A DNA stretch of 64,000 nt, taken from NCBI GenBank assembly GCA_038327655.1, contig JBBQLG010000009.1, positions 1 to 64,000 on the forward strand, given 5' to 3'. Origin of the DNA: JBBQLG01 sp038327655. Its GTDB lineage: Bacteria; Bacteroidota; Bacteroidia; Cytophagales; Spirosomataceae. The translations under genes were made by a program, and so were the position numbers. Shown here piece after piece: positions 52,611 to 60,043 of the stretch (the first letter of the stretch is position 1; every line of letters starts with the position of its first letter). The notes under the pieces were generated by a model. That model was not told the DNA's origin, searched no databases, and saw nothing but the letters and a program-made list of their open reading frames with translations.

Positions 52611-53796
52611 GCGTTGAGACTAAGCGGATGCCCGAAAACTGCCACTGTTTATCGGGTTGAAAAAAATTGCGGTACGTATGGCGGGAATGACCGGCGGGTG
52701 TAGCCACCGATGCGCCCCGCAGCACCATCTGGCTGCTCATAAACTTGCCGTTGTACTCACCCACGGCTCCTTCGGCGGTGGTAAATCCGGGGTAGGGCAT
52801 GTACGCCGATTGGGCCCACTCCCACCGTTGCCCCCAGCCAAGTTTGTCGGCAGCGGTTTCCCACTCGAATTCGGTGAGCAGCCGCTGACCCCGCCACCGG
52901 GCAAAAGCTTCGGCTTCGTAATAGTTTACGTGACAGACCGGCTCGGCCGGGTCAACGGGTTGCAGACCCTCGAATGTATAGCACCACCAGTCGCCCTCTA
53001 CCCGGTGCCAGTAAAGCGGGGCGTTGGCGTGCGTGGTGTTTACCCAGGCCCAGCCATCAGCCAGCCAGTACCGGAAATTTTGGTAGCCTCCATCGTTAAT
53101 GAAGTCGAGGTAGTCGCCGTTAGTGATGAGCGAGGGTTCGGCCGAAAACGCGTTCAGATACACCTTGTGCGCCCCTTCTTCATTGTCGAAATGAAACTGG
53201 TCTGTATCCTGAACACCAATCGTGTACACGCCCTCACTCACCGCTACGGGCAGCGCTAATGCCGAAACCAGAACAACGGGCGTCAGTGGTATGGCGATGA
53301 CCGGGAACAGCGGATTATGGCCCAGAATGTATTTGATGTCATATACCAGCAGTTCCTGATGCTGCTGCTCGTGGTTCAGGCCGAGGTCGATCAGGGATTC
53401 CAGCAGGGACAGATCGGCGTTTTCCAGAAACCGGTGCATGTGCGCATCCACGTAGGCTCGGTAGCGGTAAACATCAGCTACTGTCGGCCGCGAGAGATTA
53501 CCCCGGTCGGTTCGCAACACGCGCTTGCCAACCGTTTCGTAATAACTGTTGAAAACGAAACTGAAATCTTCGTGAAAAATCCGGTAATCCGGCGCGTGGG
53601 GCAGCAGCACGAAGGTTTCCCAGAACCAGGTCGTATGCCCCAGGTGCCATTTCGGCGGGCTGACGTCGGCGGTGGGTTGCACCACGTAGTCTTCCGTTTC
53701 CAGACCGGCACAGATGGCTTCCGAGTGCGTACGCACCGCCCGGTAGCGGGCAGCAAAATCGGACTGGATAGCGGTTGATTCGGCGTAAGTAAGCAT
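52600..53796 (-). CDS. egtB: Hercynine oxygenase/sulfoxide synthase EgtB
   Basis: A 398-residue non-haem iron enzyme that joins oxygen and a thiol to hercynine in ergothioneine synthesis. N-terminal DinB-like helical domain with HLGHTTWFWE (about 51-60) and LNHEQQHQELL (about 139-149), which supply the iron histidines, then an FGE-sulfatase/C-type-lectin domain (about 185-398) with WEWAQSAYMPYPGF and a C-terminal RNFFQPDKQWQFSGIRL. Whether it uses gamma-glutamylcysteine or cysteine is not clear; the absence of EgtA/EgtC nearby slightly favours cysteine. 11-base overlap with egtD. Confidence 0.93.
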   Translation of the reverse strand: MLTYAESTAIQSDFAARYRAVRTHSEAICAGLETEDYVVQPTADVSPPKWHLGHTTWFWETFVLLPHAPDYRIFHEDFSFVFNSYYETVGKRVLRTDRGNLSRPTVADVYRYRAYVDAHMHRFLENADLSLLESLIDLGLNHEQQHQELLVYDIKYILGHNPLFPVIAIPLTPVVLVSALALPVAVSEGVYTIGVQDTDQFHFDNEEGAHKVYLNAFSAEPSLITNGDYLDFINDGGYQNFRYWLADGWAWVNTTHANAPLYWHRVEGDWWCYTFEGLQPVDPAEPVCHVNYYEAEAFARWRGQRLLTEFEWETAADKLGWGQRWEWAQSAYMPYPGFTTAEGAVGEYNGKFMSSQMVLRGASVATPAGHSRHTYRNFFQPDKQWQFSGIRLVSTHGK

Positions 53797-53881
53797 TTTT
53801 GATTAACCCACTGCTACAGAGGGATGTTTCGTAAACCGAGTAAGGGTTGTGTTTTTGTAATGAGCAGCCGTTATAGCCGGG

Positions 53882-54145
53882 TTAGTATTCGGCCATTTGT
53901 TCGTCCGCATAGCACCAGACCCACCGTTCGCCCGGTTCGGCCGAGGCCACCACCGGATGCCCGCTGGCGTGAAAATGGGCCGTAGCGTGTTTAGCCGGTG
54001 ACGAGTCGCAGCACAGGGTTACGCCACAGGTCTGGCAGGTGCGCAGGTGTACCCACTGCCCGCCCACTTTTACGCATTCGGCGCAAACGGCGGGCTGGTC
54101 GGGCAGTTGAATGGCGGTGAGGTCAGTAATGTGGGTGCAGGTCAT
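53882..54145 (-). CDS. UBP-type zinc-finger protein
   Basis: An 87-residue stand-alone ZnF-UBP domain. Zinc ligands are visible as CTH (3-5), CAEC (about 21-24), CQTCGVTLCC (about 37-46), and the histidines of KHATAHFHASGHPVV (about 52-66). The family binds ubiquitin tails in eukaryotes; the bacterial ligand is unknown. It follows the fused regulator/flavoprotein gene by 7 bases and belongs to the same operon, an arrangement I recall from many bacteria. 85 bases separate it from egtB downstream. Confidence 0.9.
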   Translation of the reverse strand: MTCTHITDLTAIQLPDQPAVCAECVKVGGQWVHLRTCQTCGVTLCCDSSPAKHATAHFHASGHPVVASAEPGERWVWCYADEQMAEY

Positions 54146-54152
54146 GGCTGAG

Positions 54153-55814
54153 TCAGTTATCCGCTAAATATTTGTGTACAAAACTTACCGCCATCGCTCC
54201 TTCGCCCACGGCAGACGCCACCCGGTTCATGGCCCCGGACCGGACATCGCCGGCCGCAAAAATGCCGGGGCTGCAGGTTTCGAGGGAAAACGGTTCACGT
54301 TTTTGCTTCCAGACGCTGGCGTAATTGGCGTATTTGGCCAGATCGTTTCCCGTCGCAATAAAGCCTTTGTCGTCTTTGAGAATGTCCATGTGAATCCAGT
54401 CGGTGAAGGGTTTGGCGCCGATAAAAATAAATAACCCGGCCGCCGGTACCGTTTCCCGCTCATGGGTCTGCGCGTTTTCCAGCACCACGCATTCTAATTT
54501 TGTGTCGCCTAAGGCCTCCATCACTTCGGTATATTGCCTGACCCGGATGTTGGGGGTTTTTTCGATCTGATCAATCAGGTACTGCGACATGGAACTGCTC
54601 AGGTCGGGTTTACGGATGATGATGGTCACCTCCGACGCCGTCCGCGAGAGGTACATCGCCCCCTGCCCCGCCGAATTCCCCCCGCCGACAATAAACACCG
54701 GCTGCCCTTTAAAGGCGTAGGCTTCGGTGGTGGCGGCTCCGTAGTACACCCCCGCACCGGAAAATTTCTCTAAGCCCGGCTTATCCAATTTATGGTACGA
54801 TACCCCGGTGCTGAGCAGAATTGCCCGCGTGACTACCTGCGTCCCATCCGCCATTTTAATGTATTTATACTGCCCCTTCGACGTGATTTCGACTACTTCC
54901 TGCGGAGCCAGCAGTTCCACGCCGAACCGGTTGGCCTGCGTAATAGCCCGCCGGGCCAGATCGGCACCACTCAGACCGGAGGGGAAGCCAAGGTAATTTT
55001 CGATGCGCGAACTGGTACCCGCCTGTCCGCCCGGTGCGCGTTTGTCGATCATGATGGTTTTCAGCCCTTCCGAACCGCCGTAAACCGCTGCCGCCAGCCC
55101 GGCCGGACCCGCACCAATAATAGCCAGATCGTAGAGTGCTTCGGCGGCTGTCGACTTCAAGCCCAGTTTTTCACCCAGTTCGCTCAGCGTGGGGTGCATC
55201 AGCATCTGTCCATCTTCGAGGGCAATCACCGGCAGATCTTTGGTTTCAATGCCGTGCAGCGCGAGCAGTTCTTTAGCCTTCGGATTGGTTTCGATGTCGA
55301 GCCACTGGTAGGGAATCTGATTGCCCGCCAGGAAATCCTTCAAGTCGTGCGAGAGGGGCGAAAACTGGTAACCGATCAGTTTTAACCCGTCAAATTCGGG
55401 CTGGTAATGCGATTGCCAGTCGGAGAGCAGATCATCTAAAATCGGGAACAGCTTTTCTTCCGGCGGGTCCCAGGGTTTGGTGATGTAGTAGTCGAGTTGC
55501 ACCTCGTTGATGGCCCGCACAGCCGCGTCGATGTCGGAATAAGCCGTCAGCAGGGCGCGTTTGGCGTCGGGATAAATCGGGCGGGCCTGCCGCAGAAAGT
55601 CCACCCCGGCCATGTCGGGCATCCGCTGATCGGACAAAAACAGGGCAACAACCTCGTTTTTGCGCTTCAGCTCGGGCAGGGCATCCAGAATTTCCTGCGC
55701 CGAACCGGACACCATGATCCGGTAGTCTTTGCGGTACTGATTACGCAGGTCGCGCTTGATGGCATCGAGTACCTGCGGGTCGTCGTCGACGGCTATGATA
55801 ATGGGTTGTTTCAT
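54153..55814 (-). CDS. Fused response regulator/glutaredoxin-fold/thioredoxin reductase-fold protein
   Basis: A 553-residue three-part protein. Receiver domain 1-125 with Asp62 in SDQRMPDM; a glutaredoxin-like fold about 143-220, where the active-site position reads SPLS (152-155) with no cysteine; and a TrxR-like flavoprotein 228-553 with FAD motif GAGPAG (234-239), GGQAG, a second motif FIVGGGNSAGQGA, and CSPGIFAAGDV. The reductase core lacks the CxxC pair of true thioredoxin reductases (VYYGAATT in its place). An upstream extension of 27 codons is rejected. It lies between a histidine kinase and a UBP zinc finger gene. Electron acceptor unknown. Confidence 0.9.
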   Translation of the reverse strand: MKQPIIIAVDDDPQVLDAIKRDLRNQYRKDYRIMVSGSAQEILDALPELKRKNEVVALFLSDQRMPDMAGVDFLRQARPIYPDAKRALLTAYSDIDAAVRAINEVQLDYYITKPWDPPEEKLFPILDDLLSDWQSHYQPEFDGLKLIGYQFSPLSHDLKDFLAGNQIPYQWLDIETNPKAKELLALHGIETKDLPVIALEDGQMLMHPTLSELGEKLGLKSTAAEALYDLAIIGAGPAGLAAAVYGGSEGLKTIMIDKRAPGGQAGTSSRIENYLGFPSGLSGADLARRAITQANRFGVELLAPQEVVEITSKGQYKYIKMADGTQVVTRAILLSTGVSYHKLDKPGLEKFSGAGVYYGAATTEAYAFKGQPVFIVGGGNSAGQGAMYLSRTASEVTIIIRKPDLSSSMSQYLIDQIEKTPNIRVRQYTEVMEALGDTKLECVVLENAQTHERETVPAAGLFIFIGAKPFTDWIHMDILKDDKGFIATGNDLAKYANYASVWKQKREPFSLETCSPGIFAAGDVRSGAMNRVASAVGEGAMAVSFVHKYLADN

Positions 55815-55818
55815 AATC

Positions 55819-55956
55819 AATGAGTGATTGAGCGGATGATTTAATGCGTGAATGAGTGGCGGTCCGGCGTTATGGCGAGTAAATGAATGCAACAACAGAG
55901 CCGTTCAGACCAGGCGGTTTCAGTCTCTTATGCACACATTCGCTCAATCACTCATT
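55819..55956. repeat. 16-bp inverted repeat between kinase and regulator genes
   Basis: AATGAGTGATTGAGCG at 55819-55834 and its exact complement CGCTCAATCACTCATT at 55941-55956 enclose about 106 bases that make up almost the entire intergenic gap. They may form a long stem-loop between the two genes, or mark a small inserted unit. Confidence 0.6.
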
Positions 55957-57341
55957 CACTTTACCGGCAGACAGACTGTAAATTCGGTGCGGCCGGGTTT
56001 GGAGTCGACTTTAATGGAACCGTTATGGTGTTTGATGATTCCCTTTACAATGTCTAACCCTAATCCCGTGCCTTTGCCTATTCCCTTTGTCGTAAAAAAG
56101 GGGTCGTATATTTTAGACCGGATCGCATCGGGAATGCCCGTTCCGCTGTCGATCACCTTCGTCAGCACGTATTCCGACGCGTCGGCGTGTGTGTCTACCT
56201 CCGCCGTGATTTCCAGCTTACCCCCGTCGTTCATGGCATCAACGGCATTGTCGATGAGGTTCGTCCAGACCTGATTCAACTCACCCGGCCAGCCGCAAAC
56301 GACGGGCAGATCGGCCGGGATGTTCACCGCAGCGGCAATGTGTTTGGCTTTGAGTTTATGGTTCAGCAGGGTCAGGGTCGAGTGAATACCTTCGGCCAGA
56401 TCGAGTTCCGATTTGCCGCCCCCCCGGTCCATGTGGGTGTACGATTTGATGGCCCCCACGAGCGTACCAATCCGGGCCGATGCGTCGGCAATTTCGACGA
56501 CTAACTTCTCGGTCACGAGGTTATTCACAATCCAGTTCAGTACCGGCAGCAGGTTATCAGTCCCGGTACAGTCGGCTACGGCGTCGAGATCGTCGGTGTC
56601 GAAATTAAAATTGATCAGCGACTCCGTCAGGTCGCAGCCATCCGGCACGTTATGATCGCTGAGCCAGTCGGTGAGGTCGTCTTCGCGGCTGTTGCGTTCC
56701 AGGAAAGAAAGCGTGACGGGCTTCTGAGCCAGTTTTTCGAACAGCATTTTATCCACCAGATCAACCTGCTCAGGCGGCATCTGAATAATCATCACCGCCT
56801 TAAACCGCTCCGGGGTGGCCCGCATGTGTTGCCGCAGCGCATCGGCACTACGGACAACGGCCGACACCGGGTTGTTCAGCTCGTGGGCCAGCCCGGCCGA
56901 CATGCGGCCCAGCGACGCTAACTTGTCTTCCTGCTGTACCCGCTGCGTGAAATCCCGCACCCGGCTCGTCATGCGCTGCACAAAGGCTTCGGTCAGCTCG
57001 TAACAGTGCGTGGCCATGTCGCGAAAATGGTCGCGGTGCAGCCGCAGCGTTTGCGTACCCGCCTGCGCCACGGTTGGATTATTGGATTGTTTCAGCCGCG
57101 AAAAAGGTAAGACGCCCAGCATGTCGTGGGCGTCAAATTCGATTGTTTCGTCGGTGTTATTCTGAATCACAACGCTCCCGGCCACCACCAGCACGGCGTG
57201 GTCGATGGGATCACCGGCTTTGTAGACGACGGTATCCACCTCGTAATCGACTGCTTCTACGCGGTCGGCCAGCCACTGTAGCTGCTCGACGGGCACGGAC
57301 GCGAAAACGGGAAACGGCTGCAGTTGGGATAGGTAGTCCAT
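55956..57341 (-). CDS. Sensor histidine kinase with N-terminal cyclic-nucleotide-binding-like domain
   Basis: A 461-residue soluble kinase. Residues about 8-118 form a CRP-type cNMP-binding domain (AGDPIDHAVLVVAGSVVI near 42-59). The HisKA helix has phospho-acceptor His153 in LAHELNNPVSAV. A long insert (about 180-285) separates it from the HATPase domain with NLIDNAVDAMNDGG (about 369-382), DSGTGIP and TGLGLDIV. No transmembrane helix is seen. It is first in an operon with the fused regulator/flavoprotein and UBP finger, so the receiver of the next gene is its likely partner. The MxCNMP signal is unknown. Confidence 0.9.
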   Translation of the reverse strand: MDYLSQLQPFPVFASVPVEQLQWLADRVEAVDYEVDTVVYKAGDPIDHAVLVVAGSVVIQNNTDETIEFDAHDMLGVLPFSRLKQSNNPTVAQAGTQTLRLHRDHFRDMATHCYELTEAFVQRMTSRVRDFTQRVQQEDKLASLGRMSAGLAHELNNPVSAVVRSADALRQHMRATPERFKAVMIIQMPPEQVDLVDKMLFEKLAQKPVTLSFLERNSREDDLTDWLSDHNVPDGCDLTESLINFNFDTDDLDAVADCTGTDNLLPVLNWIVNNLVTEKLVVEIADASARIGTLVGAIKSYTHMDRGGGKSELDLAEGIHSTLTLLNHKLKAKHIAAAVNIPADLPVVCGWPGELNQVWTNLIDNAVDAMNDGGKLEITAEVDTHADASEYVLTKVIDSGTGIPDAIRSKIYDPFFTTKGIGKGTGLGLDIVKGIIKHHNGSIKVDSKPGRTEFTVCLPVK

Positions 57342-57473
57342 AAGGGGTAAACGAACGGATCAACGAGTTGTTAGTCAGTTCTCCTAACAACGCCGGGCGG
57401 TGGTTGGTGCTGCCTTTACATTGCCTTCACATACGACCCATTTTAGATAATAATGGGGTAATACAGAAGTCAG

Positions 57474-57481
57474 TATTTTTG
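57474..57481 (+). promoter_or_regulatory. -7 box for the phytase-like esterase gene
   Basis: TATTTTTG matches TAnnTTTG and lies 29 bases before the ATG at 57511. No TTG was found at the normal distance upstream (TTAG at 57443 is the nearest). Confidence 0.4.
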
Positions 57482-57510
57482 GCAGTCATTTACAGCGATC
57501 ACCCCATTCC

Positions 57511-58824
57511 ATGAAAAACCCTTTCACTTCCTTATCTGCCGCCCTCGTCGTTACCCTCACGGGTGGCCTGCTGCTGGCCTGCCAGGACGAAATTAATCAG
57601 CCCGCGCTGACTTATCCGGTCTTTGCCGAAGCGTCTAACCCGAAAACCCTGTCGACAGCCCCCAACGGAACCGTAATTTACAACGGCGGTTTTGGCTCGT
57701 CCATCGCGGCTGACCCCAACGACCCCGCCGTTTTTTACCTGCTGACCGACCGGGGACCCAACGCGGCTGGTTCGGCGGTTAACTCCATTATTTTCGGCAA
57801 GGCTGACTTTACGCCCCAGATCGGCAAGTTCCGGGTGGTGGGTACTCAACTGGTGCTGGAACAGACCATTCTGCTCAAAAATGCGGCTGGTCAGCCACTG
57901 ACGGGTTTGCCGAACCCGGTTGGGTCGGGCAGCACCGGCGAAATTGCCCTTGACCTGAACGGACAAACCATTGCGCCCAACGCCGATGGGATCGACTCCG
58001 AAGGCTTAGTGCTGGCGTCGGACGGCTCGTTCTGGGTGAGCGACGAGTACGGACCGCACCTTGTTCACTTCGACGCGACGGGCCGCACCATCGAGCGCAT
58101 CAACCCCTTCGGTACCGGCACGGGTGGCCGTCAGATACCCAAAGTGTTTGCCAGACGCCGGGCCAACCGGGGCATGGAAGGGCTGACGATCACACCCGAT
58201 GGCAAAACACTGGTGGGCCTCATGCAGTCGCCAATGTACAACCCCTCGTCGGCGGCCGTTACGGGTTCGCTGGTGCTGCGCGTGCTGACGTACGAGATCG
58301 CTACCGGTGCCACCAAACAGTACATGTACCTGATGGAAAACGCCAGCCTGACGGGTTGCAGCGAGATTGCGGCCATCACCGCCACCACATTTCTGGCCCT
58401 GGAGCGCGACGGACTGTACGGTGGTAACACGACGGCACCGGCCACATTCAAACGCATTTACAAGTTCGATCTGGCCGGGGCTACCGACATTACGGACCTC
58501 GGCAACGGCGACAACGGCAAGATTTTCAGTGGCCTGACGGTCGAGCAACTGAAGGACAAAGCGGGGCTGCAAACGGCGGGCATCGTACCCGTCACTAAAA
58601 CGCTGGTGTTTGATCTGCTGACGGAAATTTCGCCCGTTTACCCACACGATAAAGCCGAGGGCGTAGCCATTCTGAGCAACAACCGTCTGGCCATTTCCAA
58701 CGATGACGATTTCGGCGTAGTTGATAACGGTCAGAATGGATTCATGCCGAAAATTCTGCCCGCCACCGGCAAAGTAGACCTCAACCGGATTTATTTCGTA
58801 ACCCTGAAAGCCCCGTTGAAGTAA
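57511..58824 (+). CDS. Esterase-like activity of phytase family lipoprotein
   Basis: A 437-residue SPII lipoprotein (lipobox GLLLAC, Cys24) with a beta-propeller of the phytase-like esterase family (PF13449). Typical segments are FYLLTDRGPNAAG (about 71-83), DSEGLVLASDGSFWVSDEYGPHLVHFD (in part, about 167-185), the RANRGMEGLTITPDGKTLVGLMQSP run (in part, about 216-240) and NNRLAISNDDDFGV (about 390-403). Length and order are normal. Substrate is not predictable. A hairpin terminator follows. Divergent from the histidine-kinase operon. Confidence 0.88.
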   Translation: MKNPFTSLSAALVVTLTGGLLLACQDEINQPALTYPVFAEASNPKTLSTAPNGTVIYNGGFGSSIAADPNDPAVFYLLTDRGPNAAGSAVNSIIFGKADFTPQIGKFRVVGTQLVLEQTILLKNAAGQPLTGLPNPVGSGSTGEIALDLNGQTIAPNADGIDSEGLVLASDGSFWVSDEYGPHLVHFDATGRTIERINPFGTGTGGRQIPKVFARRRANRGMEGLTITPDGKTLVGLMQSPMYNPSSAAVTGSLVLRVLTYEIATGATKQYMYLMENASLTGCSEIAAITATTFLALERDGLYGGNTTAPATFKRIYKFDLAGATDITDLGNGDNGKIFSGLTVEQLKDKAGLQTAGIVPVTKTLVFDLLTEISPVYPHDKAEGVAILSNNRLAISNDDDFGVVDNGQNGFMPKILPATGKVDLNRIYFVTLKAPLK

Positions 58825-58845
58825 GCACAATTGCCACCGAACAGT

Positions 58846-58886
58846 AAAGCCGCCCGAATCACTGACGACGTGAGCCGGGCGGCTTT
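58846..58886 (+). terminator. Rho-independent terminator
   Basis: AAAGCCGCCCG and its complement CGGGCGGCTTT flank a 19-base loop, followed by GTTT. It lies 22 bases after the stop of the phytase-like gene. Confidence 0.8.
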
Positions 58887-58991
58887 GTTTCGGGCCAACA
58901 GGCAGGCATGGGTTAACCTGTTCGTATATCTCAACCGGGATGGCTTGCCGAAGAAACGTTGATTTAATGCTGTCCGATAGTCCTGAACGAC

Positions 58992-58999
58992 TACTTTTG
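58992..58999 (+). promoter_or_regulatory. -7 box for the outer-membrane protein gene
   Basis: TACTTTTG matches TAnnTTTG and is 20 bases before the ATG at 59020. No TTG stands at the standard distance. Confidence 0.4.
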
Positions 59000-59019
59000 T
59001 TTTAACCTACCACGGATTT

Positions 59020-59922
59020 ATGCGCGTAACGTCTTTCATCGCTACCCTGTTGCTGCTGTTACCTGTTGTTCAAACCGCACACGCGCAGGGCATGATCGAC
59101 GGTTTTATGGCAGGCCAGGGCAAGGCCCGTCTCGCTGTCACCTACGCCCGGGACACGTACGATACCTATTACGTCGGCACGCGGGAAATCCGCAACCCCA
59201 ACCTCGGCACCGTCACCACCGAATCCTTGACCCTGCGCGGCACGTACGGCTTAGGCACCGACATGGACCTGGTTGTGTCGGCTCCGTATATCCGTACGTC
59301 GGCCAGCGCGGGCTACTGGCCCAAACAGGAAGGTTTTCAGGACATCTCGGCCGCCCTGCGGTGGGAAGCCTTCGACTACAAGATCGGCAAGACCCGGCTG
59401 TCGTGGCTGTTCAGCGTGGGCTACTCTGTACCCATCCAGCGCTACGTAAACGATGCGCTCGTGACCATTGGGCAGGGGTCCAAAAACATCGACGGCCGGA
59501 CAATGCTGCATTACAAGGCCGGGAGTTTCTTTCTGACGGGTCAGTTCGGCTACATCCGGCGCGGGCAGGCGCAACTCGACCGGGTATTCAATTACTACGA
59601 TCCAGCCCTTACCAACGCAAACACCGGCTCCCTGGTGAACGTCCCCGACGTAACAGACGCTATTATTAAAGCGGGTATTTCGGCGAAACACCTTTACATC
59701 GACGGCTGGGTTCAGAAACAGACGCCCTACAACAAGGGCACCGACATTGCACCCGGCATTCCATTTCCGACCAACGCCATTGGCTTCACGCGGGTGGGCG
59801 CGTCGGTGTACCTGCCGCTCATCAAAAAATTCGGGCTGACGGCGGGCTACAGCACCACCCTCAGCGGACAAAATACCGGCAAAACCACGCGCATCAGCGG
59901 GGGTATCCTGCTGGGCATTTAA
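59020..59922 (+). CDS. Outer-membrane beta-barrel, transporter-like
   Basis: A 300-residue exported protein with signal peptide (about 1-22, ending AHAQ). The mature part is a series of amphipathic strands with a repeated YGLGTDMDLVVSAPYIR / SWLFSVGYSVP pattern like the MetA-pathway phenol-degradation or DUF-type outer-membrane proteins. No enzyme motif is seen. It is followed, across a 110-bp palindrome, by the second haloperoxidase-like gene, and may form a pathway with it. Ligand unknown. Confidence 0.7.
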   Translation: MRVTSFIATLLLLLPVVQTAHAQGMIDGFMAGQGKARLAVTYARDTYDTYYVGTREIRNPNLGTVTTESLTLRGTYGLGTDMDLVVSAPYIRTSASAGYWPKQEGFQDISAALRWEAFDYKIGKTRLSWLFSVGYSVPIQRYVNDALVTIGQGSKNIDGRTMLHYKAGSFFLTGQFGYIRRGQAQLDRVFNYYDPALTNANTGSLVNVPDVTDAIIKAGISAKHLYIDGWVQKQTPYNKGTDIAPGIPFPTNAIGFTRVGASVYLPLIKKFGLTAGYSTTLSGQNTGKTTRISGGILLGI

Positions 59923-59923
59923 C

Positions 59924-60033
59924 TATCCCAACCGTGTCGACGGACCGCCCTGAAGGGGCTTTACGGACTTGGCTATCGGTAACTAAGTCCATAAAGCCCC
60001 CTTTGGGGCGGTCCGTCGACACGGTTGGGGATA
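59924..60033. repeat. 110-bp palindromic element between outer-membrane and haloperoxidase-like genes
   Basis: About 48 bases at each end are near-perfect inverted copies (TATCCCAACCGTGTCGACGG...; arms share CCAACCGTGTCGACGGACCG). The element starts one base after the upstream stop and ends 10 bases before the next ATG, filling the gap just as the element at 1607-1708 does, although their sequences differ. Confidence 0.85.
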
Positions 60034-60043
60034 ATCAGTCAAC

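Noticed and set aside
56415..56426. C7/G7 runs in the kinase gene (also near 26969 in bshA and 29788 in the TonB receptor) as further phase-variation tracts.
   Set aside because: Runs of seven are common in GC-rich coding DNA and too short for confident contingency loci; only the 11-base tract stands out.
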